Shown piece by piece: positions 16,830 to 26,198 of a DNA stretch of 64,000 bases (position 1 is the first letter of the stretch; every line of letters begins with the position of its first letter). A model generated the notes under the pieces. That model saw nothing but the letters and a program-made list of their open reading frames with translations. It did no database searches and had not been told where the DNA came from. Where the stretch lies: positions 1 to 64,000 of the forward strand of contig WTFV01000244.1 of assembly GCA_011523845.1 (NCBI GenBank), written 5' to 3'. Origin of the DNA: Acidobacteriota bacterium. GTDB lineage: Bacteria > Acidobacteriota > Vicinamibacteria > Vicinamibacterales > UBA8438. The position numbers and the translations under genes were made by a program.

Positions 16830-18341
16830 CTACCGGTAGTCCGCGCCGGTAAGGCTGTTCAACACCGACTCCTGCCACGCGCGCAGGCCGGCCTGCAGCT
16901 CTTCCAGGATCCCCGTCTCTTCCCCGGCCAGATTGCGGCTCTCGGCCCGGTCGTGACGCAGGTCGAACAGCTCGGCTCCCGACCCGCGAGAGCCGTCGAC
17001 GACCAGCTTGCGGTGGTCGGCCAGCATGACGCGCGCGCCGCCGAAGTCGTGCGGGTCGACGGCCGGGTAGCGGAAGTTCTCGAAGTTGCGGGTGGCGATG
17101 CCGTTCATCAGCTTGACCAGCGGCGTGGTGCCGACCTGCAGCGCGGGATCGAGCCAGGGGTCGTGGTCGCGTCCCGCCAGGACGCCGGTGTCGAAGCTCC
17201 AGAAGAAGATGGGGACCGGCCGCGCGGTCATCCGCCCGTCGATGAGCGACTTCAGATCGATGCCGTCCAGGGGCCGCTCCGGCGCCGGCTGCCCCGCGAG
17301 GGCGGCCAGGGTGGGCAGGATGTCGCTGGTCACCGCGGCCACGTCGGTCGTCCGCGGCTCGGGAATGCGCGCCGGCCACTCGATGAGGCCGGGCACGCGG
17401 ATCCCGCCCTCGTACATGGTGCCCTTCAGGCCGCGCAGGGGCGTCTCGGCCAGCCCGCTGCGGGGCGTTCCGTTGTCGCCGTTGTACCAGAGCAGGGTGT
17501 TCTCCCGCAGCCCCGCCGCGTCCAGGTAGTCGCGCAGCGTGCCGATGGCGCGGTCCATGGCGGTGATCTCGGCGTAGCGCTCGCGCAGGACGTCGCCCAG
17601 CCGCCGCTCGATCTGCAGGCCGGTCTCGTTCGAGGTCAGCGGCACCATGCGGTCCGCGTACTGCGCCGGCAGCTCGTCGTAGAGGGCGAGGTCCTCCGGG
17701 AGCCCGCTGTAGGGCTCGTGCGGCGAGCCGAACCAGACGACGGCCAGGAACGGCTTGCCGGCCTCGGTCGACTTCTCGATGAAGCGGATCGCCTCGTCGA
17801 CGACGATCGCCGAGCTTTCGCCCTCGAACCGCTCGGGCGGGCCGCCGTTGCGCGACAGGGTCGGGTGCAGCTCGAAGAAGTTGTCGTGCGACAGCCACTC
17901 GTCGAAGCCCATCGCGCCGGGGTTGAGCGGCGAGCCGGCCTTCACGGTGCCGACGTGCCACTTGCCGAAGTGGCCGGTGGCGTAGCCGCCGTCGCGCAGC
18001 ACGTGGGCGATGGTGATCTCCTCCGGGCGCATCGACCAGTTCGGCGCGAACGTGCCGTAGCGCACCGGATGCCGTCCCGTCAGCACGCTCCCGCGGGTGG
18101 GCGAGCAGGACGGGTGCGCCGCGTAGAAGCGGTCCATGCGCAGGCCGGAGGCGGCCATCCTGTCCAGGACCGGCGTCTGCAGGTAGGCGTGCCCGTTGTA
18201 GCCGGTCTCCTCCCAGCCGTGGTCGTCGCCCATCAGCAGGATAAAGTTCGGCCGATCCTCGGCGCGCAGCGGCGCCAGGGCCACGAGCAACGCGGCGAGG
18301 CAGGTCAGGACGAGGCCCATGGAGAGAAGTGTCTTCCTCAT
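16830..18341 (-). CDS. Exported arylsulfatase-family enzyme
   Basis: The 503-residue protein has a signal peptide (LSMGLVLTCLAALLVALAPL). The sulfatase fold follows: metal site NFILLMGDDHGWEE, active-site HPSCSPTRGSVLTGRHP with the C-S-P-T-R motif where cysteine becomes formylglycine, GHFGKWHVG, and DNGTPRSG. It cleaves sulfate esters, perhaps of sulfated glycans, in the periplasm. A maturase (FGE or AtsB) is not in the window. The start MRKTLL is preferred; upstream ATGs fall in a repeat (GGGATGCACGCGAT twice). Confidence 0.88.
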   Translation of the reverse strand: MRKTLLSMGLVLTCLAALLVALAPLRAEDRPNFILLMGDDHGWEETGYNGHAYLQTPVLDRMAASGLRMDRFYAAHPSCSPTRGSVLTGRHPVRYGTFAPNWSMRPEEITIAHVLRDGGYATGHFGKWHVGTVKAGSPLNPGAMGFDEWLSHDNFFELHPTLSRNGGPPERFEGESSAIVVDEAIRFIEKSTEAGKPFLAVVWFGSPHEPYSGLPEDLALYDELPAQYADRMVPLTSNETGLQIERRLGDVLRERYAEITAMDRAIGTLRDYLDAAGLRENTLLWYNGDNGTPRSGLAETPLRGLKGTMYEGGIRVPGLIEWPARIPEPRTTDVAAVTSDILPTLAALAGQPAPERPLDGIDLKSLIDGRMTARPVPIFFWSFDTGVLAGRDHDPWLDPALQVGTTPLVKLMNGIATRNFENFRYPAVDPHDFGGARVMLADHRKLVVDGSRGSGAELFDLRHDRAESRNLAGEETGILEELQAGLRAWQESVLNSLTGADYR

Positions 18342-18394
18342 CGCGTGCATCCCTATGATCGCGTGCATCCCCATGATCGAATTGGGTGTCGCCC

Positions 18395-18506
18395 CAAACA
18401 ATGCAGGCACGGAGGACCGGCGTCAAGGCCGGCAAGCGACATGAAAACCGCCACGACGGCGCCACGGCAAACAATGCAGGCACGGAGGACCGGCGTCAAG
18501 GCCGGC
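18395..18506. repeat. 39-bp direct repeat, period 73 bp
   Basis: CAAACAATGCAGGCACGGAG and the following bases to GGCCGGC are identical at 18395-18433 and 18468-18506, with 34 unrelated bases between. It lies between the divergent sulfatase and VCBS genes and fills much of that 355-bp gap. Confidence 0.9.
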
Positions 18507-18696
18507 CACGCCGGAAGGCCGCCCGCGTCTATCCCGGCGCATCACCGGCGGTCGGATCGTTGTCTCGTCAGCGGGAACGATGCGTGTAGGATTGCGACCG
18601 GTGGGACCGCGCGAAATGGACGGCGAGAGGCAGACCGCGACGGGCAGACCACGACCGGCTGACGGCGAGCGACAGACAACGAGGAGGAGGAGCACG

Positions 18697-20217
18697 ATGA
18701 CTCTCGATCAAGCCCACTTGGGAGCCGGTGGCAAGAGCTCCGCTGCATTCGGGCGGCAATGCAGCCCACGCGGACGGCGTTCCTTCTCGGTCGAATATGC
18801 CGCCGCACTTCTCCTCGCGTGCCTCGTGTGGCTCTGGCCGCAGGCAGCCGACGCGCAGGTCACCGTAGGCGACACGCCCACGGCGGCGCGGGCGGCGGAC
18901 GGCAGCTACATAAGCTGGCGCGAGCACATCATCGACGAGCCCGCCACCGCCGGGTTCGGCCTGAGCGGCAGCGACGGCCTGGTGATGGCCGATCTCGACA
19001 AGGACGGCCACGAGGACATCGTGTCGGTGCACGAGTCGGACAGCGAGTACGACTCGACCGTGCCGGACCCCGACTACGTGCCGGACGCCGAGGGCCACGT
19101 GCGCGTGGCGTTCGGCTCGGCCGACCCGGACGTATGGACGAACGTCACCATCGCGGAGGGCGCGGACGCGCCCGCGCCGGAGGACGCCGACATCGCCGAC
19201 GTCAACGGCGACGGACACCTCGACGTGGTGGTGGCGGCGGAGCTCTCGCATCTCATCTACCTGCAGAACCCGGGCGCCGACGTGCGCCGCGCCAGGTGGC
19301 CGCGGCTGATTCTGCCGATGACCAGGGGCCGCGGGTCGTACATCCGCGTCTTCCTGGCCGACCTCGACGGCGACGGCGTCCCCGAGATGACCGCCCCGAA
19401 CAAGGGGGCGCAGCGGCCCGCGCCGGAGGACTTCGCGCGCTCCACCCCGGTCTCGATCTTCTCGGTGCAGGGGGATCCGCTCAAGGGCGACAACTGGACG
19501 GAGAAAGTGCTCGGACGCTACAGCGTGCCGCAGAACGCCGAGCCGGTGGACCTGGACGGCGACGGCGACCTCGACATCGTGGTGGGGACGCGGGGGGAGA
19601 ACCGGATCCTGTTCTTCGAGAATCCCGGCGACGGCAGCCTCGACTTCCGCGAGCACGCCATCGGCATCTACGGCGCGCGGGCGGCCGGCTTCAACCTGGA
19701 GTACGCGGACCTGAACGGGGACGGCCGCCTCGACATCATCGGCGCGGCCGGCGGGGGCCTCGCCTGGCTGGAGCAGCCCGAGCGGATCGACGACGCGTGG
19801 AACGCGCACCGCATCGGCACCTTCGCCCCCGACAGCATGACCGGCCTCGAAATGGCGGACATCAACGGCGACGGCCGCCTGGACGTAATGGCGGGCAGCT
19901 ACAGCCGCGGTCCGCGGGAAGGCGACGGCGACGTCGACAAGGACGACGCCCTCGGGCGGATCGGCTGGTTCGAGCATCCCGGCGACGCCACCGGGAAGTG
20001 GGTGCGGCACGACGTCTCCCGCCGCAAGCGGGGCATGTACGACAAGTTCATCGCCCGCGACGTCGACGGCGACGGGGACGTCGACTTCCTGGGCACGCGG
20101 GGCAACAGCGCGCCCTACGACGGGGTGTTCTGGCTGGAGCAGGTGCGCTCGGACACGCCGCGCCCGGCGTTCGAGCGGGCGCGCAGCGAGGACAGCCCGG
20201 AGATGCCGCTGCCGTAG
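18697..20217 (+). CDS. Secreted FG-GAP/VCBS repeat protein
   Basis: The 506-residue protein has a late hydrophobic signal (YAAALLLACLVWLWPQAADA, residues about 33-53). Calcium-binding propeller blades follow with repeated D-x-D/N-x-D-G cores: ADLDKDGHEDIV, ADVNGDGHLDVV, ADLDGDGVPEM, VDLDGDGDLDIV, ADLNGDGRLDII, ADINGDGRLDVM and RDVDGDGDVDFL. It is an extracellular or periplasmic propeller like integrin-alpha FG-GAP domains; its ligand is unknown. A purine-rich GAGGAGGAGG site precedes the ATG. The roughly 30 residues before the signal are encoded by a dispersed repeat also present at 62172. Confidence 0.8.
   Translation: MTLDQAHLGAGGKSSAAFGRQCSPRGRRSFSVEYAAALLLACLVWLWPQAADAQVTVGDTPTAARAADGSYISWREHIIDEPATAGFGLSGSDGLVMADLDKDGHEDIVSVHESDSEYDSTVPDPDYVPDAEGHVRVAFGSADPDVWTNVTIAEGADAPAPEDADIADVNGDGHLDVVVAAELSHLIYLQNPGADVRRARWPRLILPMTRGRGSYIRVFLADLDGDGVPEMTAPNKGAQRPAPEDFARSTPVSIFSVQGDPLKGDNWTEKVLGRYSVPQNAEPVDLDGDGDLDIVVGTRGENRILFFENPGDGSLDFREHAIGIYGARAAGFNLEYADLNGDGRLDIIGAAGGGLAWLEQPERIDDAWNAHRIGTFAPDSMTGLEMADINGDGRLDVMAGSYSRGPREGDGDVDKDDALGRIGWFEHPGDATGKWVRHDVSRRKRGMYDKFIARDVDGDGDVDFLGTRGNSAPYDGVFWLEQVRSDTPRPAFERARSEDSPEMPLP
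18728..18827 (+). repeat. Dispersed ~100-bp element, copy A
   Basis: The sequence beginning GTGGCAAGAGCTCCGCTGCA and passing TCGGTCGAATATGC aligns over about 98 bp at about 80 percent identity with the reverse complement of 62172-62271. Here it lies inside the 5' coding part of the VCBS gene. Confidence 0.8.
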
Positions 20218-20319
20218 CTGCCCTCATGCCCCATGACAGGGAGCACCGGACGTGGACCGACCGCCCTTCGGGACAGCTCCGTCTACGGGGCTGCCGGACG
20301 GGCGAGGGACTGCGATGGC

Positions 20320-20428
20320 CAGGAGCCTGCGCCGCAGAACGCAGCGGAGCGAAGTGCTGCGGCGCAAGGTCATGGAGCGGGGGGATGGGCCGAGACGCCG
20401 AGCGAGCGAGGCGTTTCGGGGCGCTACC
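20320..20428 (+). repeat. REP-like hairpin element, copy 3
   Basis: Left arm CTGCGCCGCAGAAC (to 20340), right arm GTGCTGCGGCGCAAGG (20354-20369), then the tail GGTCATGGAGCGGGGG and CGTTTCGGGGCGCTACCCG. The far end touches the stop of the - strand gene at 20424. Confidence 0.85.
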
Positions 20429-20714
20429 CGAGGGTCCGGAGAACAGCCACGACGAACGCCGTGCCGGCTGCGACGACGATGCCGGTGGCCGTGAGCGCGA
20501 TCCCGATCATCCACTTGATCAGGCGGGCTTCGAGAGCGGCGAGGTCCGCCCGCACTTCCGCCCGGTGGGTGTCGAGGTCGGCGCGCGTGGCGGGGTCGGC
20601 CTGCTCGGTCGCCTGCTGAACGACGTGCGTGATGGCGTCGGCGTGTTCCGGTGCGATGCCGGCGTCCTTCAGTTCGCGGGCCAGGGTGAGCGTGTCGAGC
20701 ATCCTGGAGTTCAT
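20424..20714 (-). CDS. Small coiled-coil protein with C-terminal membrane helix
   Basis: The 96-residue protein starts with LDTLTLARELKDAGIAPEHA, then a charged coil (TRADLDTHRAEVRADLAALE) and a C-terminal membrane helix (GIALTATGIVVAAGTAFVVA). This is the layout of DUF1640/CCDC90-like proteins. A second start (MLDTLT) lies four residues in. It is flanked on both sides by REP-like elements (20320 and 20826). The frameshifted gene at 12715 is its closest relative here. Confidence 0.65.
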   Translation of the reverse strand: MNSRMLDTLTLARELKDAGIAPEHADAITHVVQQATEQADPATRADLDTHRAEVRADLAALEARLIKWMIGIALTATGIVVAAGTAFVVAVLRTLG

Positions 20715-20825
20715 TCTATCGTCAGGCGCGCTCGACCTCGAACGCGGTCAGGTTGCGGGTCTCCGCCGGCCGACTATTGGCTATTGGCAGGGTGGGGCCG
20801 GTCGCGGGGCCGGCGCGCCGACCGG

Positions 20826-20936
20826 CTGGGAGCTTGCGCCGCAGAACGCAACGAAGCGAAGGTCCGCGGCGCAAGGTCATGGAGGCGGGGGCCGAAACGC
20901 CGAGCCCGGCGAGGCGTTTCGGGGCGCTATCCGTCC
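20826..20936 (+). repeat. REP-like hairpin element, copy 4
   Basis: Left arm CTTGCGCCGCAGAAC (20833-20847), right arm GGTCCGCGGCGCAAGG (20861-20876), then the tail ending CGTTTCGGGGCGCTATCCG. It ends over the 3' end of the response-regulator gene, as copy 3 does for its neighbour. Confidence 0.85.
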
Positions 20937-21670
20937 CCGTCCGGCTTGTCGACGAAGCGGTAGCCGACGCCGCGCACCGTCAGCAGGTACCGCGGGCGGG
21001 CCGGCCTGTCCTCGATGTAGCGCCGCAGGCGGGCCATGAAGTTGTCGACGGTGCGGGTGTCGGTGTCGTGCCGCACGCCCCAGACCTCCTCCAGCAGCGC
21101 CTTGCGGGAGACGGTCTCCCCGGCGTGCCGCACCAGGTAGCGCAGCAGCGTCGCCTCCATCACGGTCAGCGGCTGCTCGACCTTGCCGCGGCGCAGCACC
21201 TGGTTGCGGAAGTCGATGGAGGTGTTGCCGAAGCGGTATTCCTCCAGCTCCCGCTCCTGCCCCGCCGCGTCGTCGCCGCGCAGCCACGTGCGCCGGCGGA
21301 GCAGGCCGGCGATGCGCGCCAGCAGGATGGACAGGTCGAAGGGCTTGGGCAGGTAGTCGTCGGCGCCCGCCTCGAACCCGCGCAGCACGTCGTCGGTGTC
21401 CGAGCGGGCGGTCAGCAGCATGACCGGCACGAACTGGCGCGCCGCGCGCAGCCGCCGCACCACCTCGAAACCGTCCAGGCCGGGCAGCATGACGTCGAGC
21501 AGGACGACGTCGAAACCGTCCGCGCCGGCGCCCGCCCCGACGCCGACCAGCCGCTGCAGGGCGGCCGCGCCGTTCTCCTCCACCTCGGCGGTGAAGCCCT
21601 CCGCCTCCAGGTTCAGCTTCAGGCCGCGGGCCAGGTGCTCCTCGTCTTCGACGATGAGGACGCGGCTCAT
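20927..21670 (-). CDS. OmpR-type response regulator
   Basis: The 247-residue protein has an N-terminal receiver (VLIVEDEEHLARGLKLNLEA, phospho-acceptor Asp in VVLLDVMLPGLDGFEV, LLTARSD, and the conserved lysine in DDYLPKPFDL) and a C-terminal winged helix (LTVMEATLLRYLVRHAGE, then TVDNFMARLRRYIEDRP, RGVGYRFV). It regulates transcription when phosphorylated by the co-encoded kinase, whose gene overlaps it by 4 nt. A glycine/alanine insert (VGVGAGAGADG) lies in the receiver before the acceptor Asp. Confidence 0.9.
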   Translation of the reverse strand: MSRVLIVEDEEHLARGLKLNLEAEGFTAEVEENGAAALQRLVGVGAGAGADGFDVVLLDVMLPGLDGFEVVRRLRAARQFVPVMLLTARSDTDDVLRGFEAGADDYLPKPFDLSILLARIAGLLRRRTWLRGDDAAGQERELEEYRFGNTSIDFRNQVLRRGKVEQPLTVMEATLLRYLVRHAGETVSRKALLEEVWGVRHDTDTRTVDNFMARLRRYIEDRPARPRYLLTVRGVGYRFVDKPDGDG

Positions 21671-22581
21671 GACGCCTTCAGCGGCAGCTCGAGGGTGAAG
21701 GTGCTCCCGCGGCCGGCCCCCCGGCTCTCGGCGAACGCGCGCCCGCCGTGACGCCGCGCCACCGCGCGCACGATCGACAGCCCCAGCCCGGTCCCCCGCA
21801 CCCGCGCCCGCAGGGCGGCGGGCAGCCGGTAGAAGCGGCGGAACACCCGCTTCAGCTCGTCGCCGGTGATGCCCATGCCCTGGTCGCGGACGCTGATCGC
21901 CACCCGCCGGGCGCCGACCCGGGCCACCTCCACCGCCACCCGCACCTGCGAGCCGGAGTACTTGATGGCGTTGTCGACCAGGTTGGTGACCGCGGCCAGC
22001 AGCTCGTCGCGGTCGCCCTGCACCACGAGGGCGCCGTCGGGGGGCCGGTGCACGTAGGCCACCTCGCCGTTCACCAGGTGGTGCCGCTTCCCGGCCAGCG
22101 TCACGCACTCGCCGACCACTTCCGACACGTCGACGTCGGCCGGGTGGTCGACGCGCCGGGCGTCGCCGGTCTTGCCGGCCAGCAGGATCTGGTCGATGGT
22201 GCGCTGCAGCCGGTCGGAGTCGTCGAGCATCGTGTCGATGACCTCGCGCTGCGTGCCCGCCGGCAGCTCGCGCTGGCGCAGCGTCTGCAGGTACAGCTTG
22301 ATGCTCGCCAGGGGCGTCTTCAGCTCGTGGGTCACCGCGTGGATGAAGGCGTCGTGTTGCTCGCCGCGGCGGATCTCGCGGATGAGGAACAGCGTGTTCA
22401 GCACCAGCCCGCCCACCAGGACGACGAAGCTGACCACGCCGAGCAGGACCAGCAGCCCGGCGCGCCAGTTGACGACGATGAAGCTGACGTTGAGGAAGAC
22501 GGCGACGGCGATCAGGCCGCTGCCGAACAGCGCCGCCAGGACGATGGACCGCCTGCGGTTGCCGCCGCCGAAGCGTTGCAT
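21667..22581 (-). CDS. Membrane sensor histidine kinase
   Basis: The 304-residue protein has two membrane helices (residues about 12-34 and 40-66) with almost no sensor loop between, then HisKA with the phospho-histidine in HAVTHELKTPLAS (His85) and an HATPase with TNLVDNAIKYSG, RDQGMGI and RGTGLGLSIVRAV. The short extracytoplasmic part suggests sensing in the membrane, as in intramembrane-sensing kinases. First gene of the two-component operon. Confidence 0.9.
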   Translation of the reverse strand: MQRFGGGNRRRSIVLAALFGSGLIAVAVFLNVSFIVVNWRAGLLVLLGVVSFVVLVGGLVLNTLFLIREIRRGEQHDAFIHAVTHELKTPLASIKLYLQTLRQRELPAGTQREVIDTMLDDSDRLQRTIDQILLAGKTGDARRVDHPADVDVSEVVGECVTLAGKRHHLVNGEVAYVHRPPDGALVVQGDRDELLAAVTNLVDNAIKYSGSQVRVAVEVARVGARRVAISVRDQGMGITGDELKRVFRRFYRLPAALRARVRGTGLGLSIVRAVARRHGGRAFAESRGAGRGSTFTLELPLKAS

Positions 22582-22661
22582 GCGGGACTAAGGATAACGC
22601 CGGCCCGTATCGGTTGCACGCGCTGGCCAGTGACGCGGCCTGGGCGCGGGCTGCAGCCTCG

Positions 22662-22767
22662 GGCTGAACCGGGCGCGCGTGGAGCGGCCCGCGACAGGAG
22701 GTTGGAAAGGCTCCTCTTGGCGGCTGAACTGGTTGCGGCTGAACTGGGCGTGCGTGGAGCGGCCCGC
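22662..22767. repeat. 31-bp direct repeat, period 75 bp
   Basis: GGCTGAACCGGGCGCGCGTG and following bases to CGGCCCGC recur with two or three changes at 22662-22692 and 22737-22767. The surrounding 270-bp gap between the kinase and desaturase genes also holds shorter echoes (GCGGCTGAACTGG, CAGCCCGCGACGC). Confidence 0.75.
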
Positions 22768-22850
22768 CGCGAAACAGCCCGCGACGCCAACGGCTGGCAC
22801 GCTCACGCGGCGCGTCCAGAGCAGCCCGGGACGCGAACAGCCGGCCGCGC

Positions 22851-23768
22851 TCACTGCGCGGGGGCTCGCAACACGGGACCGTCCGGATCGATCACCGCCC
22901 CGACGATGTCCTGCTCGGCGGTGATCTCCTTGTTGGCGATCTGGACCGGCGTCGGCACCTTGATGTCCCAGGCGAGCCCCACCCACGACATCAGCTTGAT
23001 CTGCATCCAGCTCAGGTCCACCTCGCGCCAGGTCATCCCGTGCCGGGCGGAGGTCGGATACGCGTGGTGGTTGTTGTGCCAGCCCTCGCCGAAGGTGACC
23101 AGCGCCACCCAGAACGAGTTCTTCGAGTCGTCGCGGGTGTGGAAGCGGCGCTTGCCCCAGATATGCGTCACCGAGTTGATCATCCAGGTGCAGTGCAGGC
23201 CGACGACGACGCGCAGGAAGACGCCCCACAGTAGCCACGGCAGGCCCCCGATGGCCAGCAGCGACAGACCCAGGACCACCAGCGGCACCCAGTGCCACCG
23301 GGTCAGCACCCGGTAGAAGGGGTCCTTCATCAGGTCGGGCGAGTACTTCCCCAGGTTCTCGGTGTCGCCGTGCAGCGCCTCGCCGAAGATGGTCCACAGC
23401 ATGTGCGACCACCACTTGCCGTCGCGCGGCGTGTGCGGATCGCCTTCGCGGTCGGACTTCTGGTGGTGGATGCGGTGCAGCGCCGTCCAGAAGATGGGCC
23501 CGCCCTGCAGCGTCATCGTCGCGCAGATGGCGAAGAAGTACTCGACGATCTTCGGCGTCCTGTACGAGCGGTGCGTGTGCAGCCGGTGATAGCCGAGGCC
23601 GATGCCCCACCCGACGCAGATCCAGTGCAGCGCGAGGGCGACGAGCACCGCGTCCCAGGTGGCGAAGAACAGGGCGACGACCGCCAGCACGTGGAATATG
23701 GTGAACGCGATGGCGGTGCTCCAACTGATCCCGTCCGCGCTGGCGAAATCGATCTCCCTTGCGGGCAT
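22851..23768 (-). CDS. Acyl-CoA delta-9-type fatty acid desaturase
   Basis: The 305-residue integral membrane protein has the three histidine boxes of the SCD/DesA3-like family: HRLHTHR, HRIHHQK and HNNHH, with four membrane segments around them (FHVLAVVALFFATWDAVLV, LVVLGLSLLAIGGLPWLL). It introduces a double bond into saturated acyl chains using a di-iron centre and serves membrane fluidity control. No reductase gene is adjacent. Length and boxes are normal. Confidence 0.9.
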   Translation of the reverse strand: MPAREIDFASADGISWSTAIAFTIFHVLAVVALFFATWDAVLVALALHWICVGWGIGLGYHRLHTHRSYRTPKIVEYFFAICATMTLQGGPIFWTALHRIHHQKSDREGDPHTPRDGKWWSHMLWTIFGEALHGDTENLGKYSPDLMKDPFYRVLTRWHWVPLVVLGLSLLAIGGLPWLLWGVFLRVVVGLHCTWMINSVTHIWGKRRFHTRDDSKNSFWVALVTFGEGWHNNHHAYPTSARHGMTWREVDLSWMQIKLMSWVGLAWDIKVPTPVQIANKEITAEQDIVGAVIDPDGPVLRAPAQ

Positions 23769-24004
23769 GGCAACTCCTTGAAAGCCGGACCGGGCCCCGG
23801 CGCCCGGGCAACGGGCGATTAGCCTACCAAGCCGCGGCCAGGCGCCGTGTAATAGTTGTGTAATTCCGCGATCCGGGCAGCCGCCGGATTTCGTCTATGG
23901 TCGAAATTTCTGCCACGTCGCTCCTTTGTTCGGCTGTATCCGAAATCCGGCGCGCATCGGCTCGCCGACCTGCGGGGTGTGCGACACCAAGCCTTGGTGC
24001 TACG

Positions 24005-25381
24005 ATGCCCGGCAGCATGGCTGCATTCCTTGTGCGTCTCGCCGTTTTCGTCGCCGTCGCCGCCCTGGCCGCCTGCGCGGGCAGCCCGGCGCCGCCCGCC
24101 GAGCCGGGCGGCCTGGCCATCGTCGGCGCCCAGCTCATCGACGGCACGGGCGGAGATCCGATCCCGGATTCGGTCATCGTGATCCGCGACGACCGCATCG
24201 TCGCCGCCGGGCCGCGCGAGACGACCGGGATTCCCGCGGGCGCGGAGATCGTCGACGCCGCCGGCCAGACCGTCATCCCCGGGCTGGTGGACATGCACAA
24301 CCACTACGGGGGCGACGCGGACGCGGCCCTGCAGATGCTGCGGACGCAGCTCTACTTCGGCGTCACCACCGCGCGCAGCATCGGCACCGACAACCCCGAG
24401 CAGACGGCGCTGATGCTCGAGGCCCACGCCGGCCGCCCCGACACGCCGCGCATGTTCACCGCCGGCCGCGGCTTCTCGCACCCGGGCGGCTTCAACGCCG
24501 GCGCCCGGCAGCCCACCTCGACGGACGAGGCGCGCGAGATGGTCCGCGCCCTGGCCGGCCAGGGGGTCCACTTCGTCAAGATGTGGGTCAACGAGATGGC
24601 GGAGCCCGGCCTGAAGATCACGCCCGAGATGCGCACCGCCATCGTCGAGGAGGCCATCACCAACGGCCTCGTCCCCGTCGCCCACATCGACGAGGAGGCC
24701 GACGGCCGCCAGTTGGTCGAGGCCGGCCTCAGCGACTTCCTGCACACCACCGTGCGGACCTTCGGCCCCGGCGGCGGCACGCCGATGGACGACCCCGCGC
24801 CCTCGGCCGAGTTCATCCGGATGTGCCTGGACAACAACGTCTCGTTCACGCCCACGCTGTCGATCGTCCAGAACAACTGGCACTTCGCCGAGCACCCCGA
24901 GCTGCTGGACGATTCCGACCTGCGCGCGGCCATGAACCCGCAGGCGCTGGCGCGGTGGAGCGACCCCGAGGCACGGGCGGAGGTGGTCGACGCCGACGAT
25001 TTCGAGACCCGCAAGGCGGCGTTCCGCCAACTGCAGGACTTCGTCAAGACCATGCACGACGCCGGCGTCCGCGTGGCCCTCGGCACCGACAGCGGCACCG
25101 CCAACGTCCCGATGGGCTGGGGCACCCACCACGAGCTGGAGCTCTACGTGGAGGCCGGGCTGACCCCGATGGACGCCATCGTCGCCGCGACCGCTACCAG
25201 CGCCAGCGTGACGCCGCCGGTCGGGGAGGCCGAGTTCGGGACGCTGGAGGCGGGGAAGATTGCGGATCTGGTGGTGCTGGATGCGGATCCGCTGGAGGAT
25301 ATTCGGAATACGCTTGCGATTGGCCGGGTGATGAAGGGTGGGGCGTGGGTTGAGCGGGAGGGGTTGTTGCCGGTGAGGTAG
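24005..25381 (+). CDS. Exported amidohydrolase lipoprotein
   Basis: The 458-residue protein begins with a lipoprotein signal (VFVAVAALAACAGSP; lipobox LAAC). The imidazolonepropionase/prolidase-like amidohydrolase fold follows: GLVDMHNHYGG for the first metal ligands, HFVKMWVNE with the candidate bridging lysine, VAHIDEEADG, LGTDSGTANVPMG with the catalytic aspartate, and a C-terminal ADLVVLDADPLEDI. HNH replaces the usual HxH. Substrate unknown. A second ATG four codons on (MAAFLV) is an equally good start. A 236-bp gap separates it from the divergent desaturase. Confidence 0.85.
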   Translation: MPGSMAAFLVRLAVFVAVAALAACAGSPAPPAEPGGLAIVGAQLIDGTGGDPIPDSVIVIRDDRIVAAGPRETTGIPAGAEIVDAAGQTVIPGLVDMHNHYGGDADAALQMLRTQLYFGVTTARSIGTDNPEQTALMLEAHAGRPDTPRMFTAGRGFSHPGGFNAGARQPTSTDEAREMVRALAGQGVHFVKMWVNEMAEPGLKITPEMRTAIVEEAITNGLVPVAHIDEEADGRQLVEAGLSDFLHTTVRTFGPGGGTPMDDPAPSAEFIRMCLDNNVSFTPTLSIVQNNWHFAEHPELLDDSDLRAAMNPQALARWSDPEARAEVVDADDFETRKAAFRQLQDFVKTMHDAGVRVALGTDSGTANVPMGWGTHHELELYVEAGLTPMDAIVAATATSASVTPPVGEAEFGTLEAGKIADLVVLDADPLEDIRNTLAIGRVMKGGAWVEREGLLPVR

Positions 25382-25554
25382 GTCACAACCCGGATACCTG
25401 CCGAGACCAGGCCTGTCACACTCTACGCCGCTCGACGGTGATCTGCGATCCCCATCCGGAGTCCAGAAGCACCGGAAACACCGAGCCATCTGAGGGACAA
25501 GCCGATTCGGTCGGAGGAATTGTCAAATGTTGTGGATCGGCCCTTGACGTGATC

Positions 25555-26108
25555 AGGCGGCCTCCTTCCGATCCGTCTCCGTCTGCCAGCCCGTCTGGAT
25601 AACGCCATCGACGAAGACCACGCCGGCCCCGTCCCCAATCGCCACCGCCGACGCCCGCAGACTGCGCCTCCCGCAGGTCCCGCAGCACGCTCGCCCAGCT
25701 CTCCTGGCTCTCCCCGGTAGCCGTCCTCCAGCACCACCAACTCCTTCGTCCCGTCCGCCTTCACCCCGATCACCACCAGCGTGCACAGACGGTCCTCCTC
25801 CAGCCGGATGTTGAAGTGAATCCCGTCCACCCACACATACACGTAGTCGCATCCCGATAGCTCGCGGTGCCGGAACCCCCGGTACTCCTCGTCCCACGTC
25901 GCCGTCAGTCGCGAGATCGTCGTCGGACTCCGGCCCGCCGCGTCCTCCCCAGCAGCGCCTCCCGGAAGTCGCCCGTCGACAGGCCCCGCACATACAGCAG
26001 CGGCATCACCTCGGCAACCTGCGGGGACCACCGCATATACGGAGGCAGAATGCGGCTTGTGAACCGCTCGTACGGCAGTACCTGGCTGCCGAGGCGCTGT
26101 TCCGCGCA
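25555..26108 (-). pseudogene. IS256/mutator-type transposase remnant
   Basis: Reading from 26108 downward, pieces in three frames join into a mutator transposase: FTSRILPPYMRWSPQVAEVM then LLYVRGLSTGDFREALLG, next SPTTISRLTATWDEEYRGFR and CDYVYVWVDGIHFNIRLEED and VIGVKADGTKELVVLEDGYR, then SAVAIGDGAGVV. This is the family's DNA-binding part and the first catalytic aspartate (WVDGIHFNIR). At least two frameshifts break it, and the C-terminal half is missing. No clear terminal inverted repeats were seen. Its N-terminal side is joined to a DUF6361 shard. Confidence 0.8.
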
Positions 26109-26198
26109 TCCCTTCGGCGGCTCCGGCATCCACGGGTGCCAGTGCGCGTCCTAGCTCCAGATGACGCCGGGGTCGAGCCACGTCAGCGTCGCTTGCAT
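26109..26198 (-). pseudogene. DUF6361 gene shard with internal deletion
   Basis: Read on the - strand it gives MQATLTWLD directly joined to PGVIWS, a TAG, then DAHWHPWMPEPPKG. These are residues 6-14 and about 167-185 of the intact DUF6361 protein at 34517, so about 150 codons were lost, and a CAG became TAG. The DNA is about 90 percent identical to the matching parts. It sits divergently beside an intact nucleotidyltransferase gene, in the same arrangement as at the intact locus. Confidence 0.85.
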
